A stretch of DNA of 64,000 nt from Owenia fusiformis (taxonomy: Eukaryota > Annelida > Polychaeta > Sabellida > Oweniidae). Both the position numbers and the translations under genes were made by a program. The notes beneath the pieces were generated by a model. That model saw only the letters and a program-made list of their open reading frames with translations. It had not been told where the DNA came from and searched no databases. Location: NCBI GenBank assembly GCA_903813345.2, contig CAIIXF020000007.1:37902759-37966758 (forward strand), written 5' to 3'. This document shows, piece after piece, positions 36,440 through 48,285 of this stretch (within the stretch, counting starts at the first letter, position 1; every line of letters begins with the position of its first letter).

Positions 36440-37059
36440 CCATCATATTTTTTTTAGGTCTTTGATCTCCTTTTCAAGCAGTTTTGACCACTGTATATTT
36501 AGAACTTTTTTTCTAATGGGGTTTACTATTATGCTTTTCCGTATGAAATTCAAGTTCATACTCAACCTCTTGACATTGAAATATGACTTATAGGCAGGCA
36601 GTAAATTTATCGTATGTATCATAGCTTGATACATCTAATTTGGATAGATTTGAGGTTATGTGTCAAATATCACGCCATATTTAATCTGCGTCGATATCAC
36701 TATGCCCTTGGAGATTTGAATTTCTCTGAATCAATTCGCAGTAAATATCACTTTTTGGTCATTCCGGAACAGTGAATTTTGTAAATGATATATCGCATTA
36801 ATGGAGTTTTGCTATTAATTTTGTATTATATGGCTGATGCACAGACATTGAGAGTGCCCTAGGGAGCCAGGTTAAGGTTTCAGTGAAGTTGACTATAAAA
36901 AAGAAAAATAGATTCACAGTGGCATTTTATTTAGAAAAACTTCATCAAATGTACATCAGTTCTCCCCAGGATTTTTACTAGCCTCTCATTTTGTCAATAT
37001 TAATTTTAAATCACAAGTTCATGTACGATGTTAGTCATACCTTTGATTAGCATATTGGC
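36440..37059. other. Gene-free DNA
   Basis: TCTCCCCAGGATTTTTACTA near 36960 looks like a fragment of the GATCTCCCCAG family. Nothing else seen. Confidence 0.45.
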
Positions 37060-37590
37060 CATATACCTTGAAATCACCATATACCAGCCTTTGATTATTA
37101 CCATATATTGGCCAAATACCTTGAAAACCATACATCAGCAATGCCTTTAATTCACCATATATCAACCATACCTTTAAATCATCCATACATCAACTGTACC
37201 TTTAAATTACCACATATACATCAGTTATCACTTAGAATACACCAGCTATACCTTAAATCAACATACATCAGACGCACCTTTTATAATCATATATTGGCTA
37301 TACCTTTAAATCACCATATACCTTATCTATACCTTAAATCAATATCAACCAAACCTTTGAATCACCATACATTGACCATACCTTTAATCATATATACATC
37401 AGTTATTACCATACACCAGCTATACCTTAAATCAACATACATCATCCAAACCTTTAAATCACCATATATCAACCATACCTTTAAATCAGCATACATATCA
37501 GCTATACATTTAAATCACCATACATATCAGCTATACCTTTAAATCAGCATGCATCGGCAATACCTTTAAATCACCTGATACAAATCAGTA
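37060..37590. repeat. CATACCTTTAAATCACCATA minisatellite
   Basis: About 16 degenerate units of roughly 30-36 bp, built on ACCATACCTTTAAATCACCA and ATATATCAACC. It ends about 90 bp before the second candidate exon. The His/Ile/Thr-rich plus frame is a by-product. Confidence 0.85.
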
Positions 37591-37680
37591 TGTATGTACC
37601 ATCTTCACTGTCCAGGCAATTACTGTAGTACTTAATCAAGCCTTTCAGGAGCTTATTTAACATAAACTGATGTTTCTTAG

Positions 37681-37829
37681 GCCTAAGACTGATGTGTCTC
37701 ACATTCTAATTCACCAGCTTATGGTGTTATTTGAACAAAGCTCTTGTCAGATGATGATGAAAACATTGATTGCTATTTATCAGTCAGTGACAGGGGCTCA
37801 CAAGCCATACTTGGAAAAGACTAGCAAAG
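37681..37829 (+). CDS. Possible internal exon, product unknown
   Basis: An AG acceptor preceded by GATGTTTCTTAG and a donor AAAG before GTCATT bound 149 bp. It reads PKTDVSHILIHQLMVLFEQS, then CQMMMKTLIAIYQSVTGAHK, then PYLEKTSK. The peptide has mixed composition and looks helical, unlike the Ile/Phe/Tyr-rich noise frames around it. It enters with one base completing a codon and leaves in phase 1, so it does not join directly to the exon ending at 23596. The donor is weak (GTCATT) and the exon has no CpG, so confidence is modest. Its last 30 bases are the first unit of the 119-bp array. I do not recognise the protein. Confidence 0.3.
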
Positions 37830-40800
37830 GTCATTCTGATACTCATTACATCCTCCTGTTTTTCAACTAGAAATATGCTCTGATTTAGTTGGTTATATTC
37901 TATGTTATGATATCATTAGCCTTACTTGGAAAAGACTAGCAATGGTCATTCCGATACTCATTACATCCTCCTGTTTTTCAACTAGCAATATGCTCTGATT
38001 TAGTTGGTTATGTTCTATGTTATGATATCATCAGCCTTACTTGGAAAAGACACACATACAAAGGTCATTCTGACACTCATTACATCCTCCTGTTTTTCAA
38101 CTAGCAACATGCTCTGATTTAGTTGGTTATGTTCTATGTTCTGATATCATCAGCCATACTTGGAAAAGACACACATACAAAGGTCATTCTGACACTCATT
38201 ACATCCTCCTGTTTTTCAACTAGCAATATGCTCTGATCTAGTTGGTTATATTCTATGTTCTGATATCATCAGCCATACTTGGAAAAGACACACATACAGA
38301 GGTCATTCTGACACTCATTACATCCTCCTGTTTTTCAACTAGCAATATGCTCTGATCTAGTTGGTTATATTCTATGTTCTGATATCATCAGTCATACTTG
38401 GAAAAGACACACATACAAAGGTCATTCTGACACTCATTGCATCCTCCTGTTTTTCAACTAGCAATATGCTCTGATTTAGTTCGTAATATGTTCTATGTTA
38501 TGATATCATTAGCCATACTTGGAAAAGACAAACATACAGAGGTCATTCTGACACTCATTGCATCCTCCTGTTTTTCAACTAGCAACATGCTCTGATTTAG
38601 TTGGTTATATTCTATGTTCTGATATCATTAGCCTTACTTGGAAAAGACACACATACAACGGTCATTCTGACACTCATTACATCCTCCTGTTTTTCAACTA
38701 GCAATATGCTCTGATTTAGTTGGTTATATTCTATGTTCTGATATCATTAGCCTTACTTGGAAAAGACACACATGCAAAGGTCATTCTGACACTCATTACA
38801 TCCTCCTGTCTTTCAACTAGCAATATGCTCTGATCTAGTTGGTCATATTCTATGTTCTGATATCATTAGCCTTACTTGGAAAAGACACACATACAAATGT
38901 CATTCTGACACTCATAACATCCTCCTGTTTTTCAACTTGCAATATGCTCTGATCTAGTTGGTTATATTCTATGTTTTGATATCATCAGCCATACTTGGAA
39001 AATACACACATACAGAGGTCATTCTGACACTCATTACATCCTCCTGTTTTTCTACTAGCAAAATGCTCTGATTTAGTTGGTTATATTCTATGTTATGATA
39101 TCATCAGCCTTGAATGGAAAAGACGCACATACAGAGGTCATTCCGATACTCATTACATCCTCCTGTTTTTCAACTAGCAATATGCTCTGATTTAGTTGGT
39201 TATATTCTATGCTCTGATATCATCAGCCATGCTTGGAAAAGACACACATAGAAAGGTCATTCTGATACGCATTACATCCTCCTGTTTTTCAACTAGCAAT
39301 ATGCTCTGATTTAGTTGGTTATATTCTATGTTCTGATATCATTAGCCATACTTGGAAAAGACAAACATACAAAGGTCATTCTGATACTCATTACATCCTC
39401 CTGTTTTTCAACTAGAAATATGCTCTGATTTAGTTGGTTATATTCTATGTTCTGATATCATTAGCCTTACTTGGAAAAGACTCGCAAAGGTCATTCTGAC
39501 ACTCATTACATCCTCCTGTTTTTCAACTAGCAATATGCTCTGATTTAGTTGGTTATATTCTATGTTCTGATATCATTAGCCATACTTGGAAAAGACAAAC
39601 ATACAAAGGTCATTCTGATACTCATTACATCCTCCTGTTTTTCAACTAGAAATATGCTCTGATTTAGTTGGTTATATTCTATGTTCTGATATCATTAGCC
39701 TTACTTGGAAAAGACTCGCAATGGTCATTCTGACACTCATTACATCCTCCTGTTTTTCAACTAGCAATATGCTCTGATTTAGTTGGTTATATTCTATGTT
39801 CTGATATCATTAGCCTTACTTGGAAAAGACAGACATACAAAGGTCATTCTGATATTCATTACATCCTCCTGTTTTTCAACTAGCAATATGCTCTGATTTA
39901 GTTGGTTAATTTCTATGTTCTGATATCATCAGCCTTACTTGGGAAAGACACACATACAAAGGTCATTCTGATACTCATTACATCCTCCTGTTTTTCAACT
40001 AGCAATATGCTTTGATTTAGTTGGTTATAGTCTATGTTCTGATATCATTAGCCTTACTTGGGAAAGACACACATACAAAGGTCATTCTGACACTCATTAC
40101 ATCCTCCTGTTTTTCAACTAGCAATATGCTCTGATTTAGTTGGTTATATTCTATGTTATGATATCATCAGCCTTACTTGGAAAAGACTCGCAAAGGTCAT
40201 TCTGACACTCATTACATCCTCCTGTTTTTCAACTAGCAATATGCTCTGATTTAGTTGGTTATATTCTATGTTATGATATCATCAGCCTTACTTGGAAAAG
40301 ACTCGCAAAGGTCATTCTGATACTCGTTAAATCCTCCTGTTTTTCAACTAGCAATATGCTCTGATTTAGTTGGTTTTATTCTATGTTTTGATATCATCAG
40401 ACTTACTTGGGAAATACACACATACAAAGGTCATTCTGATACTCATTACATCCTCTTGTTTTTCAACTAGCAATATGCTCTGATTAAGTTGGTTATATTC
40501 TATGTTCTGATATCATCAGCCATACTTGGAAAAGACAAACATACAGAGGTCATTCTGACACTCATTACATCCTCCTGTTTTTCAACTAGCAATATGCTCT
40601 GATTTAGTTGGTTATATTCTATGTTCTGATATCATTAGCCATACTTGGAAAAGACACACATACAAAGGTCATTCTGATACTCATTACATCCTCCTGTTTT
40701 TCAACTAGCAATATGCTTTGATTTAGTTGGTTATATTCTATGTTCTGATATCATCAGCCATACTTGGAAAAGACACACATACAAAGGTCATTCTGACACT

Positions 40801-41034
40801 CATTGCATCCTCCTGTTTTTCAACTAGCAATATGCTCTGATTAAGTTAGTTATATTCTATGTTCTGATATCATCAGCCATACTTGGAAAAGACACACATA
40901 CAGAGGTCATTCTGACACTCATTACATCCTCCTGTTTCTCAACTAGCAACATGCTCTGATTTAGTTGGTTATATTCTATGTTTTGATATCACCATATCAG
41001 TCTTGAGTGGAAAAGAATCACAGGGGTCACTTTA
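37805..41034. repeat. 119-bp satellite array, about 27 copies
   Basis: The unit reads TACTTGGAAAAGACACACAT, ACAAAGGTCATTCTGACACT, CATTACATCCTCCTGTTTTT, CAACTAGCAATATGCTCTGA, TTTAGTTGGTTATATTCTAT, GTTCTGATATCATTAGCC. A shorter variant has AAAAGACTCGCAAAGG and lacks ACACATAC; the exon-borne first copy (AAAAGACTAGCAAAGG) is closest to that form. The last unit, near 41000, is decayed and is interrupted by the MITE at 41036. Confidence 0.95.
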
Positions 41035-41035
41035 A

Positions 41036-41211
41036 TACTGTATAAGTGGTATTCAATCCGAGTGGTTAATTTGCAAAATGGTCAAATTTTATCATTTCCT
41101 AATTTTAATATTTTCCTAATGTCAAGAAACTTCCCATTGGATAACAGTATGAAGGTAATATTTCCGACATTTGATTTTCCGAACCTCACAAAGATTAGGC
41201 AATAGGCAAAT
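41036..41211. mobile_element. TACTGTATAAGTGG MITE, copy 2
   Basis: Left end TACTGTATAAGTGGTATTCA and body match 36222-36432. The right inverted end is not recognisable. It sits in the final decayed monomer of the 119-bp array. Confidence 0.6.
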
Positions 41212-41214
41212 GTA

Positions 41215-43342
41215 TAGTAGATGTGTTAATGTAAATAATCTGAGTGTTCTAACTTTTTTATTTCTCATTTCAAAATATGAAGATCAACTCCACCAATTTG
41301 TTTAAAACACCCTAAAAATTGGAAAAGTTGTGTTGTAACAGTTTGAGACATTTTGAAAATAATGAGACAATTAAAAAGAATTGGGAAAACAATCCACAAT
41401 ATGTTGTGAATGTCTTTCAGAGTCTGTTGGGAAATCATGTCTTTTGAAGAACTGGAGACTCTTTTAAGATCCAATCAACTTGAAACGTGACATGCATATA
41501 GTTATTCAAAAGAATATATTATGCCACTTATGCAATTAATTTAACAATGGCATATGCCTATAAATGTACATGTATAGATATTTTGGAACTCATAAGTCGA
41601 CTTAAAAAATATATACTCTCTTTAAGTTGTAACTTTCAGATCCTTGCTCTCTTCCTGCATTTTAGAAATATTTTAAGAATTTGATTATAAAATGTTTTGA
41701 AATGTAAAAGACTTTTCGAGCTTTTAGAGTGTATGTGTCATATGAAATGCTCATTTGAGAATATGTTTTATCAAGGCTCTGTATATGTTGTCATGGCGCC
41801 ATGGACAATGCTAACCAATCAACATTTGGATTAATGTTGTCGTTAAGTTAATAGACTTTTGCGACTGTTTCCATCAGCAAGAGGAATGTAAAATGCCTTA
41901 AGGAAGTTCATCATCATCATAAAAAAAATTGGAAAATTTTTTGGAGGAAATTCATTTTCATTCAATTTAATTGGTATAATTTGAATACTTTCTACCCAAA
42001 TGCGTAACTATTTATATAAAAATGTGGGAAATATTAATCATTATTGCATAAAAATGTATTCATGAAAATACAGTTTTAAGAAATCATAAAAAGATCCAGT
42101 TGTGCCAAACTTCCTTAATGAGCCAAATCTCTCATTGATTTGATTCAACAGATTTTGTTTTTATAACCTATGGCAGAATAGTGAATGAAATGTTTAATGT
42201 AAATTTGAATACATTTTATGAAAAGAGAAAATATAAAAGAGATGTATAATATCATTTATATTTCTTCAATTTCCTTTATTTGATCAACATTGGTTTATTC
42301 ATTCTGCCTTGTATTAATTCATTTATTCGATATCACTTCAGTACATGAGCCAATAAATAAATATTGAACATGATATTCGATACAATATAAAAACCTTTCA
42401 AATCTCGTAGCTTAAAGTTTCTGCAATTGTTGCTGCATAATAACCGATAGCTAATGTAAAGTACTATAATTACTTGTTTTGCTGAAATCTATCTAAAAAT
42501 AAAGTCCTTAGTTATCTTTTATTTGTTCGTTATGCATTGACCTTTGGATAATCATCTCCCTACGGAGATGTGGCCATCTTAGTAAATTGATTGCGTTTCT
42601 GAATTTGCATTCGAATTTGCTCTGCTTTCAGTTTTTCTCATCTTCTGTCGCTTATATGTCAAGCCAATGATATATTTAGATAAATTGTATCATTTCATCT
42701 CATATTTGAGATTTTGGACACTAGCATCGGTGTAACCATTTTGATTTTGATAGCAGGTACGCGAGACCGAAGGCTGAACAAAAGTGCATAATCAGATTTG
42801 ATCTAGGCAAGATCAAAAAGTTATCTTTAATTAAAAAGTATAGATTAAGATCTAAAAGGGTATATCGTCTGTGTAGTGTCAGGGGTTTCATTAGCAGCAG
42901 GGAACAGGGTATCATGATTTTCTAACTGCATACTCTAATTTGATCAAACAATTATCTTTAATTAAAGAGTATTATATGAAAGATCTCCAAAGGGTATACA
43001 TCGTTTCGTGTGAGTAATATGAGTAGATCATTCTGCCCCACCCTACACTATAATCAGAAGACATTAACTCCGGAATCTATGGCAACAGACTGTATATATA
43101 TCGCAATATAAAAACCATAAAGTGAGATAGGGGTTGGCGTCTACTGTAAATTATAAAGTCACAATTGAAGGATGCGGTTTCTATCTCCTTTGTATGTAAT
43201 CCATGAGATTCGATACCCATTTTCAAGACAATATTGTTGATGTGCCTATGGCTTTTACAGATGCCTATAATATCAAAATTAAGTTACCAAATTGTAAATG
43301 TAGAAAGGAAATGCAAAATGAAGTCACTGAAGACAACAATCA
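41215..43342. other. Gene-free AT-rich DNA
   Basis: 2.1 kb without a supported gene. A loosely repeated block containing TTATCTTTAATTAAAAAGTA occurs twice, at about 42820 and 42952, each followed by AAAGATCTCC- or AAGATCTAAA-like text and AAGGGTATA. Confidence 0.5.
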
Positions 43343-43660
43343 TTGCATTACCAAATGCAAGTATTGCTTTGCCAAATTCAAGTATTGCTTTACCAAATTC
43401 AAGTATTGCTTTGCCAAATTCAAGTATTGCTTTACCAAATTCAAGTTTTGCTTTACCAAATTCAAGTATTGCATTACCAAATTCAAGTATTGCTTTGCCA
43501 AATTCAAGTATTGCTTTACCAAATTAAAGTTTTGCTTACCAAATTCAAGTATTGCATTACCAAATTCAAGTATTGGTTTGCCAAATTCAAGTATTGCTTT
43601 ACCAAATTCAAGTATTGCTTTGCCAAATTCAAGCATTGCTTTACCAAATTCCAGTATTAC
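43343..43660. repeat. 21-bp minisatellite, inverse of the 24-bp array
   Basis: About 15 units of TTCAAGTATTGCTTTACCAA plus A. The reverse complement matches the 24-bp unit at 44686-47845 apart from a 3-bp difference. Because 21 is a multiple of three, all plus frames and a minus frame stay open, giving peptides such as ALPNSSI repeats. These are not genes. Confidence 0.9.
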
Positions 43661-43726
43661 TCTACTGATAAAAATTATAAATATAATTTTTTTAAAAGTC
43701 TAGAATCTGGAGTCTTGAATTGAACT

Positions 43727-43789
43727 TTCTTCGATTTCACTCATTTAATTATTATTGAACATTTTTCAATAAGAGTGAAATCGAAAAAA
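43727..43789. repeat. Nested inverted repeat
   Basis: TTCGATTTCACTC pairs with GAGTGAAATCGAA, and inside it TTATTGAA pairs with TTCAATAA. The hairpin lies 67 bp after the 21-bp array. It may be a tiny foldback element. Confidence 0.7.
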
Positions 43790-44685
43790 GTTTTAATGCT
43801 AAAAATTATTTTATCACTCTATATTCAGTCTGTTGTATAAATTGCTGGCCTTGAACTTGATGTCTTGCTCTTTAGTTCTGTGGATATAATTAGGTAAAAT
43901 GGTTTCATTCTATATTCGGTCTTGTGTTAATTGACCTTGAACTTGATGGCTTGCTCTTTCGATTGACTTTGAGATATTGTTATTGATACTGTTAAAAACT
44001 GTCATATACTGCTGCATTATGAATCCCCTCATGATTCATATGAAATATTGTTATATATTAACCCAAATTAAAAATGACGCAATGACAGTTTCGTGTGTAT
44101 GTACTTTGTTCACAGGCATATTAGCAATGTCGATGCATTGTAGCAATATCCATGCATATTAGCAATGTTCATGCATATAAGCAATGTCTATGCATATTAC
44201 CAATGTCTATCAGTTAATCTCAATCAAAAAAATAGTATTTGAAAAAATATCGTCTACTTAGGATTCATAACTTATTGATGAAACATTGGGCGTCAGATAA
44301 GTTTCCTGTCAGAGATGAGCTCTTCATAAACTGATGGGATCTTTACAATTTTATATTCATTCTTTTTATTTTTTCTATAATGCAGATGTAAAAACTTATG
44401 AAAGCATTGGATTGTATTTCTTTTTAGCACTTAAGGAAATGGTTTCAATAAGGATGTATCATTTATTTATAAGTCATTTCTCAACTGTCTTCCAGTCATC
44501 TGTCATTTAAAGAGTATTGCTATAAAATATGAATAAATAAAAAATTATTTTGACTTAAAAGATAACCCAGATTTGTCCACATTCAGTTAAGATAGAATTT
44601 TAGTTAATGGTACATCTAAAATATATGGGACCTTAATTTGTCATATTTCAACTTCTTTGCAAATGTATTTTGCTCATTTCCGTTT
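43790..44685. other. Gene-free DNA between inverse arrays
   Basis: AT-rich, with a short run of CATGCATATTAGCAATGTC units near 44120-44200. No gene seen. Confidence 0.5.
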
Positions 44686-47600
44686 GGTATAGCAATACTT
44701 GATCATTTTGGTAGAGCAGTACTTGATCAGTTTGGTATAGCAATACATGATCAGTTTGGAAGAGAAATACTTGATTAGTTTAGTATAGCAATACTTGATC
44801 AGTTTGGTATAGCAATACTTGGTCAGTTTGGTATAGCAATACTTGATCAGTTTGGTATAGCAATACTTGGTCAGTTTGGTATAGCAATACTTGATTAGTT
44901 TAGTATAGCAATACTTGATCAGTTTGGTATAGCAATACTTGGTCAGTTTGGTAGAGCAATACTTGATTAGTTTAGTATAGCAATACTTGATCAGTTTGGT
45001 ATAGCAATACGTGATCAGTTTGGTAGAGCAATACTTGATCATTTTTTATAGCAGTTCTTGATCAGTTTGGTATAGAAATACTTGGTCAGTTTAGTATAGC
45101 AATTCTTGATCAGTTTGGTATAGCAATTCTTGGTCAGTTTGGAAGAGAAATACTTGGCCAGTTTGGTATAGCAATTCTTGGTCAGATTAGTAGAGCAATA
45201 CTTGATTATTAGTTTAGTATAGCAATACTTGATCAGTTTGGTATAGCAATACTTGATCAGTTTGAAAGAGAAATACTTGGTCAGTTTAGTAAAGCAATTC
45301 TTGATCAGTTTGGTACAGCAATTCATGATCAGCTTGGTAGAGCAATACTTGATTAGTTTGGTATAGAAATACTTGGTCAGTTTAGTATAGCTATTCTTGA
45401 TCAGTTTGGTAGAGCAATACTTGATTAGTTTAGTATAGCAATACTTGATCAGTTTGGTATAGCAATATTTGGTAAGTTTGGTATATCAATTCTTGGTCAG
45501 TTTGGAAGAGAAATACTTGATCAGTTTGGTGAAGCAATACTTGGTCAGTTTAGTATAGCAATTCTTGATCAGTTTGGTAGAGCAATACTTGATTAGTTTA
45601 GTATAGCAATACTTGATCAGTTTGGTATAACAATGCTTGATCAGTTTGGTATAGCAATTCTTGGTCAGTTTGGAAGAGAAATACTTGATTAGTTTAGTAT
45701 AGCAATACTTGATCAGTTTGGTATAGCGATACTTGGTCAGTTTAGTATAGGAATTCTTGGTCAGTTTAGAAGAGAAATACTTGATTATTAGTTTAGTATA
45801 GCAATACTTGATCAGTTTGGTATAGCGATACTTGGTCAGTTTAGTATAGGAATTCTTGGTCAGTTTAGAAGAGAAATACTTGATTATTAGTTAAGTATAG
45901 CAATACTTGATCAGTTTGGTATAGCAATGCTTGATCAGTTTAGTATAGCAATATTTGGTCAGTTTGGTATAACAATTCTTTGTCAGTTTGGTAGAGCAAT
46001 ATTTGATTAGTTTAGTATAGCAATTCTTGAACAGTTTGGTATAGCAATACTTGGTCAGTTTGGTATAGCAATACTTGATTAGTTTGGTATAGCAATACTT
46101 GATTAGTTTAGTATAGCAATAATTGGTCAGTTTAGTATAGCAATTCTTGATCAGTTTGGTAGAGGAATACTTGGTTAGTTTAGTATAGGAATACTTGATC
46201 AGTTTGGTATATCAATACTTGGTCAGTTTGGTATAGCAATTCTTGGTCTGTTTGGAAGATAAATACTTGATTAGTTTAGTATAGCAATACTTGATCAGTT
46301 TGGTAGAGGAATACTTGGTTAGTTTAGTATAGGAATACTTGATCAGTTTGGTATATCAATACTTGGTCAGTTTGGTATAGCAATTCTTGGTCTGTTTGGA
46401 AGATAAATACTTGATTAGTTTAGTATAGCAATACTTGATCAGTTTGGTATAGCAATACTTGATCAGCTTAGTATAGCAATATTTGATCAGTTTGGTATAG
46501 CAATACTTGATCAGTTTTGTATAGAAATACTTGGTCAGTTTAGTATAGCAGTAATTGATCAGTTTGGTATAGCAATACTTGATCAGTTTGGTATAGCAAT
46601 ACTTGATCAGTTTAGTATAGCAATACTTGATCAGTTTGGTATAGCAATACTTGATCAGTTTAGTATAGCAATAGTTGGTCTGTTTGGTATAACAATTCTT
46701 GGTCAGTTTGGTAGAGCAATACTTGATTAGTTTAGTATAGCAATTATTGAACAGTTTAGTATAGCAATACTTGGTCAGTTTAGTATAGCAATACTTGATC
46801 AGTTTGGTAGAGCAATACTTGATCAGTTTGGTATAGCAATACTTGATCAGTTTTGTATAGAAATACTTGGTCAGTTTAGTATAGCAGTAATTGATCAGTT
46901 TGGTATAGCAATACTTGATCAGTTTGGTATAGCAATACTTGATCAGTTTAGTATAGCAATACTTGATCAGTTTGGTATAGCAATACTTGATCAGTTTAGT
47001 ATAGCAATAGTTTGTCTGTTTGGTATAACAATTCTTGGTCAGTTTGGTAGAGCAATACTTGATTAGTTTAGTATAGCAATTATTGAACAGTTTGGTATAG
47101 CAATACTTGGTCAGTTTGGTATAGCAATACTTGATTAGTTTGGTATAGCAATACTTGATTAGTTTAGTATAGCAATTCTTGGTCAGTTTAGTATAGCAAT
47201 TCTTGATCAGTTTGGTAGAGCAATACTTGGTTAGTTAAATATAGCAATACTTGATCAGTTTGGTATAGCAATACTTGGTCAGTTTGGTATAGCAATTCTT
47301 GGTCAGGTTGGAAGAGAAATACTTGATTAGTTAAGTATAGCAATACTTGATCAGTTTGGTATAGCAATACTTGATCAGTTTAGTATAGCAATTCTTGGTC
47401 AGTTTAGTATAGCAATTATTGATCAGTTTGGTATAGAAATACTTGATCAGTTTCGTATAGCAGTAATTGATCAGTTTCGTATAGCAATACTTGATCAGTT
47501 TGGTATAGAAATACTTGATCAGTTTAGTATAGCAATACTTGATCAGTTTGGTAGAGCAATACTTGATCAGTTTGGTATAGCAATACTTGATCAGTTTTGT

Positions 47601-47845
47601 ATAGAAATACTTGGTCAGTTTAGTATAGCAATTCTTGATCAGTTTGGTAGAGCAATTCGTGATCAGTTTGGTAGAGCAATACTTGATTAGTTTAGTATAG
47701 CAATTCTTGATCAGTTTGATAGAGCAATACATGATTCGTTTAGTATAGCAATACTTGATCAGTTTGGTAGAGCAATACTTGATCAGTTTGGTATAGCAAT
47801 ACTTGATCAGTTTGGTATAGTAATACTTGATTAGTTTAGTATGAA
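44686..47845. repeat. 24-bp satellite, about 130 copies
   Basis: The unit is TTTGGTATAGCAATACTTGA plus TCAG, with common variants TTGGTCAG, TTGATTAG, AAGAGAAATAC and TTTAGTA. Multi-unit blocks are duplicated: about 46162-46300 with 46300-46440, about 46500 with 46843 (offset about 14 units), and 45710-45800 with 45810-45900. Being eight codons long, it leaves minus-strand frames open for hundreds of residues (KLIKYCYT repeats), including a 239-residue frame at 47331-48050. Confidence 0.95.
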
Positions 47846-48144
47846 TGTGACTGAGGCTTTTCTGTCTCTCTCCCTTGTCCTGAAATGCTACCCCCTTCTT
47901 TCGAGCATAGGGGGATAAGATTCCTGATATGATTGGGTACAAAATGTTATATTCCCAGTAGTTCCAAACATAACTCTGAATGATACACTGTATTATCAAA
48001 TAGAAACCAGTTTGAGCCGATGATAATTGATGACGTTTAAATTCAATCAAATATGCAGTAAACAGAAATGAAAATGCAATTATCTGAAATTAGTTAAGCA
48101 ATGCAACAATGTAACAATACTACTTCTATGCTACAATGATCATA
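47846..48144. other. Gene-free DNA
   Basis: Unique sequence right of the array. It supplies the first 70 residues of the long minus-strand frame but shows no domain or splice evidence. Confidence 0.45.
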
Positions 48145-48285
48145 TTTCATCTGAATCATTTAATATCATAATTCATCTGAATCATTTAATATCATCTTTC
48201 ATCTGAATCATTTAATATCATATTTCATCTGAATCATTTAATATCATATTTCATCTGAATCATTTAATATCATATTTCATTTGAT
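48145..48285. repeat. 26-bp minisatellite
   Basis: Five to six copies of CATCTGAATCATTTAATATC plus ATATTT. Confidence 0.9.

Noticed and set aside
36221-41211. Direct repeats 4.8 kb apart as LTRs of a retrotransposon
   Set aside because: The left copy has its own inverted ends with TA flanks, so these are two MITE insertions. The interval encodes no gag or pol and holds arrays only.
43203-43723. Overlapping ORFs in three plus frames and one minus frame
   Set aside because: A 21-bp repeat keeps every such frame open. Composition is that of the repeat only.
44674-48050. Minus-strand ORFs of up to 239 codons with KLIKYCYT repeats
   Set aside because: A by-product of the 24-bp satellite. The 70-residue non-repeat start shows no domain and no supporting signals.
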